DNA of 64,000 bases from Sebaldella termitidis ATCC 33386 (GCF_000024405.1 NC_013517.1:2108001-2172000), one strand, 5' to 3'; counted from the first letter of the stretch, positions 41,942-52,191 are shown. Numbers and translations: made by a program. The notes: a model not told the origin generated them from the sequence alone.

Positions 41942-44599
41942 ATGCCAAAAGCCGTAATATTAGATACAAGTGCCATTATGTACAGAACACACTTTGCTCT
42001 TATGGGAATGAGGAATTCCAAGGGGAAAGCTACAGGTGCGACATATGGTTTTATAAATACCCTGAACCTTATAATAAAGGAGTTTTCTCCTGATTATCTG
42101 GTTGCCTGCCTTGATGTCAAGAGATCCGAGCTGAAAAGAACCTCAGAGCTTACTGAGTATAAAGCTCACAGAGAGGATATGCCGGAAGAACTGGTATATC
42201 AGATTCCTAAAATAATGGAAGTTTTGGATGCCTATAATATACCTAAGTATAAAGTAGACGGCTACGAGGCGGACGATGTCATTGCCACGCTTGCCAAGAA
42301 GTTTTCGGATGATAATAATGAGGTATTTATAGTAACAGGTGATAAAGATCTTATGCAGCTTATAAAGGATAATATAAATATAGCACTGCTGGGAAAAGGA
42401 GACGGTAAAAGCCAGTTTAAATATATACAGACAGAGCAGGATGTAGTAGAATATCTCGGAGTAAGACCTGATCAGGTAATAGATCTTTTCGGTCTTATGG
42501 GAGATAAGTCGGACGGAATTCCGGGAATACAGGGAATAGGGCCTAAAACCGGAGTGGAGCTGATATCAAAATACGGAAATCTTGAAACATTATATGAGAA
42601 TATAGAAGAGATAAAGGGGAAAAGAAAAGAAAAGCTGGAAAATGAAAAAGAAAATGCATTTTTGAGCAGAGAACTGGCAACAGTTCATATGGATCTTGAT
42701 GTAGAATATAATAAAGAAAAGCTTAAATATGAAGAAAAAAATATGGATAAGCTCATACCTTTATATAAAGAAATGGAATTCAAAAGATTTCTTGAGGATG
42801 CAGAGCGTGCGAAAAAGATCGCGAATCCGCTTCAGGGAACTTTATTTCAGACAGCTGTACAGGAAAAAATACCTGCTGTGAAAGAGGAAAAAAAAGAGAC
42901 TCCGTTTCAGTATGAAATAATAGAGACTTTGGAAAAGGCAGAGGAAATAACAAAAATAATAGGTGATGAAGTAACTGTATTTGATAATGAGCTGGGATTT
43001 GGAATTTCCAATAAAGAAAAGAATTATTATATTCCTGCGGCAATTATTTCAGATAAAGCAGATTTTCTGAAAAAATTTAAGGATAAGAATGTAAATGCTT
43101 ATAATATAAAAGAGCTTTTTAAGTCAGGCCTTGAATATAAGGATTACTTTGATATTATGCTTGTCTGGTATGTATTGGGAACTGAAGCAGCACAGGATCT
43201 GGAAAGTATAATTTTTTCAGAGTTTCAGGTACTTTTGGAGAAGTATGAGGTGGAATTTAAGAAGCAAAATATGGATGAAGTTTCTCCTGAAAGAAAAGCG
43301 GAGTTTCTTACAAAAAGATCTTATTATATGACGAGATTAAAGGAAATTCTCGGACATCGTCTGGAAGCAGAAGGCTTGAATAACGTTTATGAAAATATAG
43401 AAAAGAAACTGGTTCCTGTTCTTGCTGATATGGAGAAAAAAGGCATACTGATAGATCCGGACTATTTTGGAAAATATGGAAACGAGCTGAAAAATAATCT
43501 TGCTGAAATTGAGAAAAATATATATGGACTTGCAGGTGAGGAATTTAATATTAATTCTCCAAAGCAGCTTTCGGAAATATTATTTGAAAAAATGATGCTT
43601 GATCCGGTAAAGAAAACCAAAACCGGATATTCGACAGATGTAGAGGTTCTTGAAGTTCTTGCAGCACAGGGTGTGGAGGTAGCAGAAAAGATACTGGAAT
43701 ACAGAGGTTATACCAAGCTTTTGACAACATATGTAGAGCCGCTTCCAAAGCTGGCAGACAGTGAAAACAGAATTCATACTACATTTCATCAGAATGGTAC
43801 TGCTACAGGAAGACTTTCTTCAAGTAATCCCAATATACAAAATATCCCGGTAAAAACAGACGAGGGAATAAAAATAAGAAGAGGATTTGTTTCTGAAGAA
43901 GGATGGAGCTTTATATCTTTTGACTATTCACAGATAGAGCTCAGAGTATTGGCAGAACTGTCAGAGGACGAGACTCTCATACTGGCATACCAAAAGGACA
44001 AAGATCTTCATGACCTTACTGCAAGAAAGCTGTTTTTTAAAACAGATGAGGAGCCGGTAAGCAGAGAGGAAAGAAGTATTGCAAAGGTAATAAATTTCAG
44101 TATTTTATACGGGAAAACTCCTTTCGGACTGTCAAAGGAGCTGAAAATACCTATGGGCGATGCAAAGCTGTATATAAATAAGTACTTTGAGGAATATCCC
44201 AGAGTAAGAACATTTTTGAATAGTGTACTTCAGGAGGCAAAGCTGAACGGCTTTGTAGAAACATTATATGGGACAAGAAGATATATTACTGGAATAAATT
44301 CTTCGAATAAAAATATAGAAGCACAGGCTGACAGAATGGCTGTAAATACTGTCGTTCAGGGAACAGCGGCTAACATCATAAAAATAGTAATGGTAAAGCT
44401 GTATGAAGAATTTAAAGATAAGGAAGATATAAATATGCTGCTTCAGGTTCATGATGAACTTATCTTTGAAGTGAAGAATGAGTCTGTGGACAAGTATCTG
44501 AAAGAAATAGACAATATTATGGAAAATACAATAAAGCTGAAAAATGTAAGGCTTGCAGCAAACGGCAATGTGGGAAAAAACTGGGGAGAGCTGAAATAA
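41942..44599 (+). CDS. polA: DNA polymerase I
   Basis: PolA fills gaps and removes RNA primers. The 885-residue protein has an N-terminal 5'-3' exonuclease (about 1-290, with DGYEADDVIATLAKKF and GDKSDGIPGIQGIG). A middle 3'-5' exonuclease-like domain follows, then a C-terminal polymerase with motif A FDYSQIELRVLAELSED near 659, motif B RSIAKVINFSILYG near 714 and the VHDELIFEV motif C near 836. In the middle domain the first D-x-E is present (VFDNELG), but the later Asp-bearing exo motifs are not evident, so proofreading is probably lost. AAAGGAG lies before the ATG. Confidence 0.96.
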   Translation: MPKAVILDTSAIMYRTHFALMGMRNSKGKATGATYGFINTLNLIIKEFSPDYLVACLDVKRSELKRTSELTEYKAHREDMPEELVYQIPKIMEVLDAYNIPKYKVDGYEADDVIATLAKKFSDDNNEVFIVTGDKDLMQLIKDNINIALLGKGDGKSQFKYIQTEQDVVEYLGVRPDQVIDLFGLMGDKSDGIPGIQGIGPKTGVELISKYGNLETLYENIEEIKGKRKEKLENEKENAFLSRELATVHMDLDVEYNKEKLKYEEKNMDKLIPLYKEMEFKRFLEDAERAKKIANPLQGTLFQTAVQEKIPAVKEEKKETPFQYEIIETLEKAEEITKIIGDEVTVFDNELGFGISNKEKNYYIPAAIISDKADFLKKFKDKNVNAYNIKELFKSGLEYKDYFDIMLVWYVLGTEAAQDLESIIFSEFQVLLEKYEVEFKKQNMDEVSPERKAEFLTKRSYYMTRLKEILGHRLEAEGLNNVYENIEKKLVPVLADMEKKGILIDPDYFGKYGNELKNNLAEIEKNIYGLAGEEFNINSPKQLSEILFEKMMLDPVKKTKTGYSTDVEVLEVLAAQGVEVAEKILEYRGYTKLLTTYVEPLPKLADSENRIHTTFHQNGTATGRLSSSNPNIQNIPVKTDEGIKIRRGFVSEEGWSFISFDYSQIELRVLAELSEDETLILAYQKDKDLHDLTARKLFFKTDEEPVSREERSIAKVINFSILYGKTPFGLSKELKIPMGDAKLYINKYFEEYPRVRTFLNSVLQEAKLNGFVETLYGTRRYITGINSSNKNIEAQADRMAVNTVVQGTAANIIKIVMVKLYEEFKDKEDINMLLQVHDELIFEVKNESVDKYLKEIDNIMENTIKLKNVRLAANGNVGKNWGELK

Positions 44600-44741
44600 T
44601 ATATTTACAGTATGAATTTTAATCCTGAAATTAACAGATTACTCTTTACATTTGCAGCTATAATTATGATAATAAACAGCTAGGCAATTTATTAATGCTT
44701 TATTATGTTTTTTACTTTGATAAAATTATTGGAGGATGTAA

Positions 44742-44804
44742 ATGAGGGGGAAAGATAAAGACGGAGGTATACATAATGGAAAAAGTAATAAAAAAGTTCG
44801 ATGA
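44742..44804 (+). CDS. Possible 20-residue leader peptide overlapping the first ElaA-like gene
   Basis: ATG 44742 follows GGAGG (44731-44735) at good spacing. It encodes a 20-residue basic peptide (MRGKDKDGGIHNGKSNKKVR) ending at TGA 44804. It overlaps the next start (44776) in another frame, so it may tune that gene's translation. Chance cannot be excluded. Confidence 0.3.
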   Translation: MRGKDKDGGIHNGKSNKKVR

Positions 44805-45234
44805 GCTGACTCTGAATGAACTGTATGATATCCTTAAGCTGAGGGTAGACATATTTGTAGTGGAGCAAAACTGTCCGTATGGTGAGCTTGACAATAAAGA
44901 CAAGGAATCCATACATATTTTTTACAGGGAAAATGGTGAAATTACTGCTTATCTGCGTATTATTCCGAAGTTTCTTTCTTATGAATCCGTATCAATGGGA
45001 AGAATATGCGTAAAACAGGAATTCAGAAGCAGAAAGCTGGGCAGGGAAATAGTAAAGGATGCAATAAATTATATAGAAAAAGATTTGAAGGAATATATAA
45101 TTACAATAGGAGCTCAGGAATATCTGAAGGATTTTTATGTATCTTTTGATTTTAAGCCTGTATCTGATATATATGACGAGGACGGAATAAAGCATCTGGA
45201 TATGCAGAGAAAATGTTTGGGCGCAACAGAATAA
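44776..45234 (+). CDS. ElaA-type GNAT acetyltransferase
   Basis: The 152-residue protein has the ElaA layout: FDELTLNELYDILKLRVDIFVVEQNCPYGELD at the start, with the ElaA signature V-V-E-Q-N-C-P-Y, and AYLRIIP. The acetyl-CoA region is GRICVKQEFRSRKLGREIV near residue 75, and IGAQEYLKDFYVSFDF near 115. The substrate is unknown. GGAGG lies before the ATG. A paralogue follows 21 nt downstream. Confidence 0.87.
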   Translation: MEKVIKKFDELTLNELYDILKLRVDIFVVEQNCPYGELDNKDKESIHIFYRENGEITAYLRIIPKFLSYESVSMGRICVKQEFRSRKLGREIVKDAINYIEKDLKEYIITIGAQEYLKDFYVSFDFKPVSDIYDEDGIKHLDMQRKCLGATE

Positions 45235-45255
45235 TATGATCAAAGGAGTAAAAAA

Positions 45256-45699
45256 ATGGAACTGCTTATAAAAAAATATGACAAACTTACGCTTGACGAG
45301 CTTTATGCATTAATAGAGGCAAGAATAGAGGTATTTATAGTAGGTCAGATAGGGGCATATCAGGATCTTGACTTTAAGGATACAGAAAGCTATCATCTTT
45401 TGTATAAGGACGGCAGAGAAGTGGCGGCATATCTAAGAATAGTCCCGAAAGGAGTCGGATACGACAAAATTTCTTTTGGAAGGGTTCTTGTAAAAGAAAA
45501 ATACAGAGGAAAACAATTTGGAAGATTAATAGTGGAAAATGCCGTGAAATTCATCACGGATGAATTAAAAGAGCAGGAGATAAAAATAGGGGCACAGAAA
45601 TATCTGGAAAAATTTTATGAATCATGCGGTTTTAAAACTGTATCAGACACTTATGATGTTTTAGGAATAGAGCATGTGGATATGATTTATAAACTATGA
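45256..45699 (+). CDS. Divergent ElaA-type GNAT paralogue
   Basis: The 147-residue protein aligns along its full length with the preceding gene (KKYDKLTLDELYALIEARIEVFIV, AYLRIVP, GRVLVKEKYRGKQFGR, IGAQKYLEKFYESCGFK). In place of the signature EQNCPY it has GQIGAY. The acetyl-CoA part is kept. This is a tandem duplication with change in the substrate-side motif, so the two enzymes probably differ in target. AAAGGAG lies before the ATG. Confidence 0.84.
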   Translation: MELLIKKYDKLTLDELYALIEARIEVFIVGQIGAYQDLDFKDTESYHLLYKDGREVAAYLRIVPKGVGYDKISFGRVLVKEKYRGKQFGRLIVENAVKFITDELKEQEIKIGAQKYLEKFYESCGFKTVSDTYDVLGIEHVDMIYKL

Positions 45700-45730
45700 A
45701 TAAAATAAGAATATAACGACAGGGGAAAAA

Positions 45731-46624
45731 ATGTTTTTGACAAAAATAATGGTTATAAACATGTACTTTATACTAGGCTATTTTATGAAGAAAATAAAGA
45801 TACTGAAGGAAGAAGACGGGAATACGCTGTTAAGAATGGCATTTTATATATTTCTTCCGGCAATTCTGTTTCAGTCAATAAGAAAAATAGACTTTACGCC
45901 CGGATATCTGGCATATCCGCTGGTAATTCTGGTAATGTATCTGTTTATAGCAATAATGGTTCTCACATATTTGAAGATAAAAAAAACTGAAAAAGATACT
46001 ATGAAAATAGTAGCGGGTTATTTTTCAATGGCAAATATAGGTTTTTTATACCCGTTTTATATAGCGATATTTGGTGAAGAAAATGTCTGGAGACTGGGAC
46101 TTTTGGATTTCGGAAATTCTATATTTGTTTATGCAGTATCATATGCATATATAGTAGGAGCAGAGCGTAAAAGAGATCTGGCAAAAAAGGTATTTACCGC
46201 TCCCGGGATAATAGCTTTAGCTCTTGCATTGGCATGTAATTTTGCAGGAATAAAATTTTTTACACCTGTAGAGGATTTTTTAAACCAGCTTGGGAATCTT
46301 ACAGGTTTTTCAATGCTGTTTTCTCTCGGATTATTTTTTAATTTTAGACTGGGCGAGCTGAAAGAAAGTATAAAAATAGTTTTTGCCAAAGAGATACTGA
46401 AGTTTATAATTCTTTTGATAATTTATAATCTGAATATAGAATTTTATATCAAAAGTGCATTTATGCTTATAATAGTGTCGCCTGTAGCGTCAAGCCTTCT
46501 GAATTTTTCGCTTTTTGCAAGGCTGGATACTAAATTTGTATCAAAGCTTATTTCTATATCAATGTTAATTTCTTTTATAGAAATACCCATAGTTGTTTAT
46601 TTTCTACAAAAACTTCAATATTAA
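45731..46624 (+). CDS. AEC-family transporter
   Basis: The 297-residue membrane protein has about eight to ten hydrophobic segments. LRMAFYIFLPAILFQSI near residue 33 and FYPFYIAIFGEENVW near 108 follow the auxin efflux carrier (AEC) family pattern of bacterial malonate or amino-acid permeases. The substrate cannot be inferred. AGGGG lies before the ATG. A weak terminator follows at about 46640. Confidence 0.82.
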   Translation: MFLTKIMVINMYFILGYFMKKIKILKEEDGNTLLRMAFYIFLPAILFQSIRKIDFTPGYLAYPLVILVMYLFIAIMVLTYLKIKKTEKDTMKIVAGYFSMANIGFLYPFYIAIFGEENVWRLGLLDFGNSIFVYAVSYAYIVGAERKRDLAKKVFTAPGIIALALALACNFAGIKFFTPVEDFLNQLGNLTGFSMLFSLGLFFNFRLGELKESIKIVFAKEILKFIILLIIYNLNIEFYIKSAFMLIIVSPVASSLLNFSLFARLDTKFVSKLISISMLISFIEIPIVVYFLQKLQY

Positions 46625-46639
46625 CAGTATAAAATGAAA

Positions 46640-46669
46640 TTTCCTTCCTGGAAACAAGGAGGATTTTTT
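46640..46669 (+). terminator. Probable terminator after the AEC transporter gene
   Basis: TCCTTC pairs with GGAGGA with a G-U pair across a loop of about 10 nt, followed by six T. The stem is weak compared with others in the window. Confidence 0.55.
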
Positions 46670-46761
46670 ATTATAATAATTTTTAGTATATAAAATCGTT
46701 TTATAGGTTTCAAATTATCTAAAAATCATGTATAATAACAGGTGATAATAAAGGAGGTTTC

Positions 46762-48708
46762 ATGCTTAATAATTATTGTAAAATTTTATCAAAATATTAT
46801 GATAATATTGCAAAGGTGTCGAAGGAAATAATTAATCTCGAAGCAATACTTAATCTTCCTAAATCAACAGAGCATTTTATAACTGATATACACGGCGAAT
46901 ATGAATCATTCAGCCATATATTAAGAAATGCTTCCGGTTATATCAGAATGAAGATAGACGAAGAATTCAGCGACTTAATGCTTCAGGAGAAAAAAGATCT
47001 TGCGACTTTGGTTTATTATCCGAAAGAATGGCTTAAAGCTAAAGCGAAACACAGAGATCAGAAAAACTGGTATAAAGTAACACTTGAAAGACTGGTTATA
47101 CTATGTAAGGTGGTTTCTTCAAAATACAGCCGTTCTAAGGTGAGAAAAGCCCTGCCTGAGAATTATTCTTATATCATTGAAGAGCTTCTGCATGAAAATT
47201 CCTATAATAATATCGACCGCAAGCAGTATTATAACGGTATACTGGAGTCAATAATAGAGCTCAACAGGGCTGATGACTTTATTGTAGAATTATCTAAAGT
47301 AATAAGAAGGCTTGCAGTAGATCATCTGCATATAGTAGGAGATATTTATGACAGGGGGCCGGCTCCGCATCTCGTAATGGACGAGCTGATGAACCATCAT
47401 TCCCTTGATATACAATGGGGAAATCATGACATTCTGTGGGCCGGGGCAGCGGCAGGTTCTACCGCATGTATTTATAATGTACTCAGAATCTGCATGAAGT
47501 ATAATAACCTTGAGAGTGTAGAGGACGGCTACGGCATAAATTTACTGCCTCTTGCAAGATTTGCAATGAAAACATATAAAAATACAAATTGTAAGATATT
47601 TGAACCAAAAATAAATAATGATGAAAATATATCACTGGATGATATAAAGCTGATTGCCCAGATGCATAAAGCAGTTACCGTGATACAGCTGAAGCTGGAA
47701 GGAAAAATCATTAAAGAAAGTCCTGAATATAATATGGATGACAGACTTTTTCTTGATAAAATTGATTTTTCAAAGAAGACAGTGAGAATAGACGGTAAGG
47801 ATTATCATATGCTTGATACTGACTTTCCCACATTTGATACTGTTGATCCGTATAAACTAAATAAAGAAGAAGAGGAACTTACAGAAAAACTTAAAAACAG
47901 TTTTCAAAAAAGTGAGAAACTGCAGAAACATGTAAAATTTTTAATTTTAAAAGGCGGAATTTATTTGAAATATAATTCTAATTTACTGTATCATGCATGT
48001 ATTCCTATGGAAGAAAACAAAGAATTTAAGAAAATAGAGATATTTGGAAAATTTTATTACGGGAAAAATTTTCTTGATAAAATTGACATGCTGATAAGAG
48101 AGTATTATCTCACAGAAAATAAACCGAAAAAGAAATTCGGGTCGGATTTTTTCTGGTATCTGTGGTGCCATAAAGACTCGCCTTTGTTCGGAAAAGATAA
48201 AATGGCGACATTTGAAAGATATTTTATTGCGGACAAGCTTACCCATAAAGAAATAGAGAACCCGTATTTTGTACATCGGGATAAAGAAAAAGTATGTAAT
48301 ATGATATTGGAAAATTTTGATCTGGATATAACAAAATCACATATAATAAACGGTCATATGCCTGTAATTGTAAGAAAAGGAGAAAGCCCCATAAAAGCCA
48401 ACGGAAAGCTTCTGGTAATAGACGGCGGACTTTCCAAAGCATATCAGAAAAAAACCGGTATAGCAGGATATACTCTGATTTATAATTCATACGGACTGCT
48501 TCTTACTACACACGGACCGTTTATATCTACACAGGAAGCAATAGAGTCCGGGCATGATATTCTTACAATAAGTGAAGTAGTCAGAAAAAGTGACAGAAAA
48601 TTTGTGAAAGATACCGATATAGGTATGGAAATATCGGAAGAAATATCAGAATTAAAGTATTTGTTAACTTCATATAAAGAAGGAATAATCAAAGAAAAAA
48701 ATATTTAA
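46762..48708 (+). CDS. fbp: Fructose-1,6-bisphosphatase, class III
   Basis: This large Firmicutes-type FBPase dephosphorylates fructose-1,6-bisphosphate to fructose-6-phosphate in gluconeogenesis. The 648-residue protein is related to calcineurin-like phosphatases. The metal-binding motifs are visible: DIHGEYESF near residue 43, GDIYDRGP near 194 and WGNHDILWAGAAAGS near 219, with NGHMPVIVRKGESP near 530. AGGAGG lies before the ATG. Confidence 0.95.
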   Translation: MLNNYCKILSKYYDNIAKVSKEIINLEAILNLPKSTEHFITDIHGEYESFSHILRNASGYIRMKIDEEFSDLMLQEKKDLATLVYYPKEWLKAKAKHRDQKNWYKVTLERLVILCKVVSSKYSRSKVRKALPENYSYIIEELLHENSYNNIDRKQYYNGILESIIELNRADDFIVELSKVIRRLAVDHLHIVGDIYDRGPAPHLVMDELMNHHSLDIQWGNHDILWAGAAAGSTACIYNVLRICMKYNNLESVEDGYGINLLPLARFAMKTYKNTNCKIFEPKINNDENISLDDIKLIAQMHKAVTVIQLKLEGKIIKESPEYNMDDRLFLDKIDFSKKTVRIDGKDYHMLDTDFPTFDTVDPYKLNKEEEELTEKLKNSFQKSEKLQKHVKFLILKGGIYLKYNSNLLYHACIPMEENKEFKKIEIFGKFYYGKNFLDKIDMLIREYYLTENKPKKKFGSDFFWYLWCHKDSPLFGKDKMATFERYFIADKLTHKEIENPYFVHRDKEKVCNMILENFDLDITKSHIINGHMPVIVRKGESPIKANGKLLVIDGGLSKAYQKKTGIAGYTLIYNSYGLLLTTHGPFISTQEAIESGHDILTISEVVRKSDRKFVKDTDIGMEISEEISELKYLLTSYKEGIIKEKNI

Positions 48709-48732
48709 AAATAATGAAATGAGTGATAAGTA

Positions 48733-50685
48733 ATGAACAATAAGCAATCGCATAATATAAATAAAGTAACATTAGCCACTTTAATTGTCACTTTAGGGGT
48801 AATTTACGGAGATATCGGGACATCTCCTTTATATGTAATGTCAGCAATAATACGAGGAAACAGTAACATAATTGATTTATCTTTTGTATTGGGGGGAGTA
48901 TCACTTGTTATATGGACTCTGACCCTGCAGACAACAATAAAATATGTTTTTTTAACTTTAAATGCAGATAATAACGGTGAGGGAGGAATTTTTTCATTAT
49001 ATACAATAATCAGAAAAAGAGCGAAATGGCTTTTGGTTCCTGCTGTTATAGGCGGTTCGGCACTTCTTGCTGACGGCATGATAACACCGCCGGTAACTGT
49101 AACTTCTGCAATAGAAGGACTAGTCACTATAATACCTCTTGAAACAGATGAAATAGTCATAATAGTAGCAATTATAATTACGGTACTTTTTCTTTTCCAG
49201 AGATTCGGAACAGCAGTGGTAGGAAGAGTTTTCGGGCCTGTAATGACATTATGGTTTTTTATGCTTGCAGTTCTCGGGGTAAAAGAACTCGTGACTTATC
49301 CGGAAGTAATAAAAGCAATAAATCCATATTACGGAATAAAGCTCCTTATTACCAATCCTTTGGGAATTATGATTTTGGGGGCGGTATTTCTGTGTACGAC
49401 CGGAGCAGAGGCTCTTTATTCTGATCTGGGACACTGCGGTAAAAAAAATATACACTATACATGGGTTTATGTAAAAATATCACTTATTTTGAATTATCTG
49501 GGACAGGCAGCATGGCTTTCTAAGCATGACGGACAGATTCTGTCAGGAAATCCTTTTTATAATATTATGCCGTCATGGTTTTTGATTCCGGGTATAATAA
49601 TATCCACACTGGCAGCAATAATAGCAAGTCAGGCGCTGATATCTGGATCTTTTACACTGGTATCGGAAGCAATAAAGCTGAATATATTTCCCAGACTTAA
49701 TATAAATTATCCTTCGGATTTAAAAGGACAGCTTTATATTCCCGCAATAAACACGGTATTATGGCTGGGATGTATGCTTGTATTATTTCACTTTAAAAAA
49801 TCTTCCAATATGGAAGCTGCATATGGTTTATCAATCACAATAACAATGCTGATGACTACTGTGTTATTCTATAATTATCTGAGATTTAAGCAGTATCCTG
49901 TGATTTTTTCGGTAATATTTTTATGTGTATACGGTACAATTGAGGGGATATTTCTATATGCCAATCTCTTTAAGTTTTTTCACGGCGGTTATATTACAGT
50001 GCTTATAGGTCTTATGATAATGTTCCTGATGTATGTCTGGATAAGAGGAAAGAGCATAAAAGAAGGACTGGCTGAAAATGTACAGATAAAACTTTATGAA
50101 GAACAGCTGACTGCTCTTCAGGAAGATGTAGATATACCTAAATATGCTACTAATCTAGTATATCTGACAAATACGCCGAATGAAGAGGAAGTAGAAAGAA
50201 AGGTAATGTATTCTATTTTGAATAAACAGCCTAAAAGAGCAGAAATATACTGGTTTATAAATGTTTTGGTTACTGATGAGCCTTTTACGATGGAATATAA
50301 AGTAAATAATGCGATACCGAATCAGGCAATAAAAATACAATTCAGACTTGGATTTAAGGTAGATCAGAGAATAAATGTATTTTTACGTCAGATAGTTAAC
50401 GAGCTGCTGGCAACAGGTGAACTGAATCCGTATCAAAAAGGATATTTTTCTGAATCCGGCAATCAGGCAGGGGATTTTAAATTTGTTATAATACAGGAAG
50501 CCTTGTCTAACGAGGGACAGCTTCCGAAATTTCAGGAATTTATAATGAATTTGAAGCTGTTTGTAAAAAAGTATACTGTAACGCCGGCAAAATGGTTTGG
50601 TTTGGATACCAGCAATGTAGAGGTAGAAACAGTACCTCTGGTACTGGGAAGAAGAAGAACGGCACAATTAACAAGAGTAAATTAA
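48733..50685 (+). CDS. kup: Kup-type potassium transporter
   Basis: The 650-residue protein begins with the KUP/HAK pattern TLGVIYGDIGTSPLYVM. It has about 12 membrane spans to residue 440, including DNNGEGGIFSLY near 77, ADGMITPPVTVTSAIEGL near 114 and TGAEALYSDLGHCG near 223, and a C-terminal cytoplasmic domain. It imports potassium. It lies 24 nt after fbp. No c-di-AMP riboswitch is present in that short gap. Confidence 0.95.
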   Translation: MNNKQSHNINKVTLATLIVTLGVIYGDIGTSPLYVMSAIIRGNSNIIDLSFVLGGVSLVIWTLTLQTTIKYVFLTLNADNNGEGGIFSLYTIIRKRAKWLLVPAVIGGSALLADGMITPPVTVTSAIEGLVTIIPLETDEIVIIVAIIITVLFLFQRFGTAVVGRVFGPVMTLWFFMLAVLGVKELVTYPEVIKAINPYYGIKLLITNPLGIMILGAVFLCTTGAEALYSDLGHCGKKNIHYTWVYVKISLILNYLGQAAWLSKHDGQILSGNPFYNIMPSWFLIPGIIISTLAAIIASQALISGSFTLVSEAIKLNIFPRLNINYPSDLKGQLYIPAINTVLWLGCMLVLFHFKKSSNMEAAYGLSITITMLMTTVLFYNYLRFKQYPVIFSVIFLCVYGTIEGIFLYANLFKFFHGGYITVLIGLMIMFLMYVWIRGKSIKEGLAENVQIKLYEEQLTALQEDVDIPKYATNLVYLTNTPNEEEVERKVMYSILNKQPKRAEIYWFINVLVTDEPFTMEYKVNNAIPNQAIKIQFRLGFKVDQRINVFLRQIVNELLATGELNPYQKGYFSESGNQAGDFKFVIIQEALSNEGQLPKFQEFIMNLKLFVKKYTVTPAKWFGLDTSNVEVETVPLVLGRRRTAQLTRVN

Positions 50686-50697
50686 GAGAGGGGAGAC

Positions 50698-51348
50698 ATG
50701 AAAAAAGTGGTTATAATATTTAAAATACTGCTGGTTCTATTTATAGGAGCAGTGTTTATAAATATATACATACAATACAGTACAAAAAAATATATATTTT
50801 CTGATGTGGAGGAGGCTCCGAAAACTTATACGGGACTTGTTCTGGGGTCAATGGTCTTTGATAACGGCACTCCCTCAGGAGTGGTAAGACAGAGGCTTGA
50901 TAAGACTGCAGAATTATATAAAGCGGGAAAGATAAAAAGAATACTTGTTTCGGGAGATCACGGTCAGAAGAATTATGATGAGGTAAATTCTATGAAAAAT
51001 TATCTTTTGAAAAAAGGAATACCTATCGAGGATATTTTTCTGGATCATGCAGGCTTTGATACATACAGCTCTATGGTGAGGGCAAAGGAGATATTTGAAA
51101 TAGACGATGTAATTGTCATAACACAAAAATTTCATCTTCCGAGATCTGTATATATAGCCAGAAAGAAAGGGATGAATGCATACGGGGTGGTTTCCAATCC
51201 GGGGGGGATGTATGATACGAAATATAACAGGGGGAGAGATAAGATATCACGGGTAAAGGCTTTTTTTGATGTTATGTTTAACAGAAAACCAAAATATTTA
51301 GGAGAAAAAATACCTATAAAAGGCAGCAATAAGAAAACATTAGATTAA
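50698..51348 (+). CDS. SanA/YdcF-type DUF218 envelope protein
   Basis: The 216-residue protein has one N-terminal span (residues 4-22) and a DUF218 domain. YTGLVLGSMVFDNGTPSGVVRQRLDK near residue 44, RILVSGDHG near 80 and ITQKFHLPRSVYIARKKGM near 140 match SanA, which affects envelope barrier function and vancomycin exclusion at high temperature in enterics. The catalytic activity is unknown. AGGGGAG lies before the ATG. Confidence 0.86.
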   Translation: MKKVVIIFKILLVLFIGAVFINIYIQYSTKKYIFSDVEEAPKTYTGLVLGSMVFDNGTPSGVVRQRLDKTAELYKAGKIKRILVSGDHGQKNYDEVNSMKNYLLKKGIPIEDIFLDHAGFDTYSSMVRAKEIFEIDDVIVITQKFHLPRSVYIARKKGMNAYGVVSNPGGMYDTKYNRGRDKISRVKAFFDVMFNRKPKYLGEKIPIKGSNKKTLD

Positions 51349-51557
51349 AAATGAAATTTCCTGTATAAAATATTTTTAATTTCTGATAAAATAGAGAGAA
51401 GAAATAAAAAGTTTGAAAAATTAAATGATTAATAAAAAATATTTTAGCTTTATAACTGCGTTGCCAAAATTACGAATTTCTAAAATTATATAAAGCATAA
51501 AACTCTAGTATAGATGTCGTCATCAGGAAAAAGATTCTAATAAAGGGAGAAATCAAA

Positions 51558-52094
51558 ATGGATAGAAATAGAGTAATAGCCGAGATTCCGGAATATCATC
51601 TGAATAAGTATAAATTAAAAAGAGGGTTCAAATTTGTGTATATGAAAAGCTACGAATTTTTGACTTCATTATTTTTGGTAGTGCTGATAGCAATGCTGGC
51701 AGGAGCTTATTATTATACCAATGTGGATAAATATCTGAAAGGAAAGTATTATATAGCTGCGTGTATAATAGTGGTAATATTGTATCTGATTTTTTGTTTT
51801 GTAACTTTCAGAATGAAAATATTAAGACGTTCAAGCAAAATTATTAAATCCATACCAAATAATCTTATGGGACTTACTATAAGAATAAAATTTTATCTCG
51901 ACAGAGTAGAGTTTGACTCGGATGATGACCGGGGAGGAGCATTAAAATATGAGGATTTTTATAGAATAGTAAAGCTGGACGACGGATATTTATTTTTATC
52001 AGCAAAAAAAGTATTCCATTATTTTGAATATTCAGAAATAAAAACATTGTATAATCTGGATTATCTTGACAGTGTTCTTGCAAAATATTATTAA
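51558..52094 (+). CDS. YcxB-like membrane protein
   Basis: The 178-residue protein has two membrane spans (about residues 33-54 and 68-88). The C-terminal soluble part (KFYLDRVEFDSDDD...LKYEDFYRIVKLDDGYLFL) has the layout of YcxB-family proteins. Function is unknown. AAAGGGAG lies before the ATG. The roughly 200 bp upstream are AT-rich with no clear element. Confidence 0.72.
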   Translation: MDRNRVIAEIPEYHLNKYKLKRGFKFVYMKSYEFLTSLFLVVLIAMLAGAYYYTNVDKYLKGKYYIAACIIVVILYLIFCFVTFRMKILRRSSKIIKSIPNNLMGLTIRIKFYLDRVEFDSDDDRGGALKYEDFYRIVKLDDGYLFLSAKKVFHYFEYSEIKTLYNLDYLDSVLAKYY

Positions 52095-52191
52095 AAAAAT
52101 TCAGCAGATAAATAGAATAACAGTGTTTGAAGGGCAATATAAAAATACTTGTTTCTGATTAACAGAAACAATATAATTTCCGGGAGAGAAA

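Noticed and set aside
48709-48732. c-di-AMP riboswitch before kup
   Set aside because: The gap between fbp and kup is only 24 nt, too short for any riboswitch.
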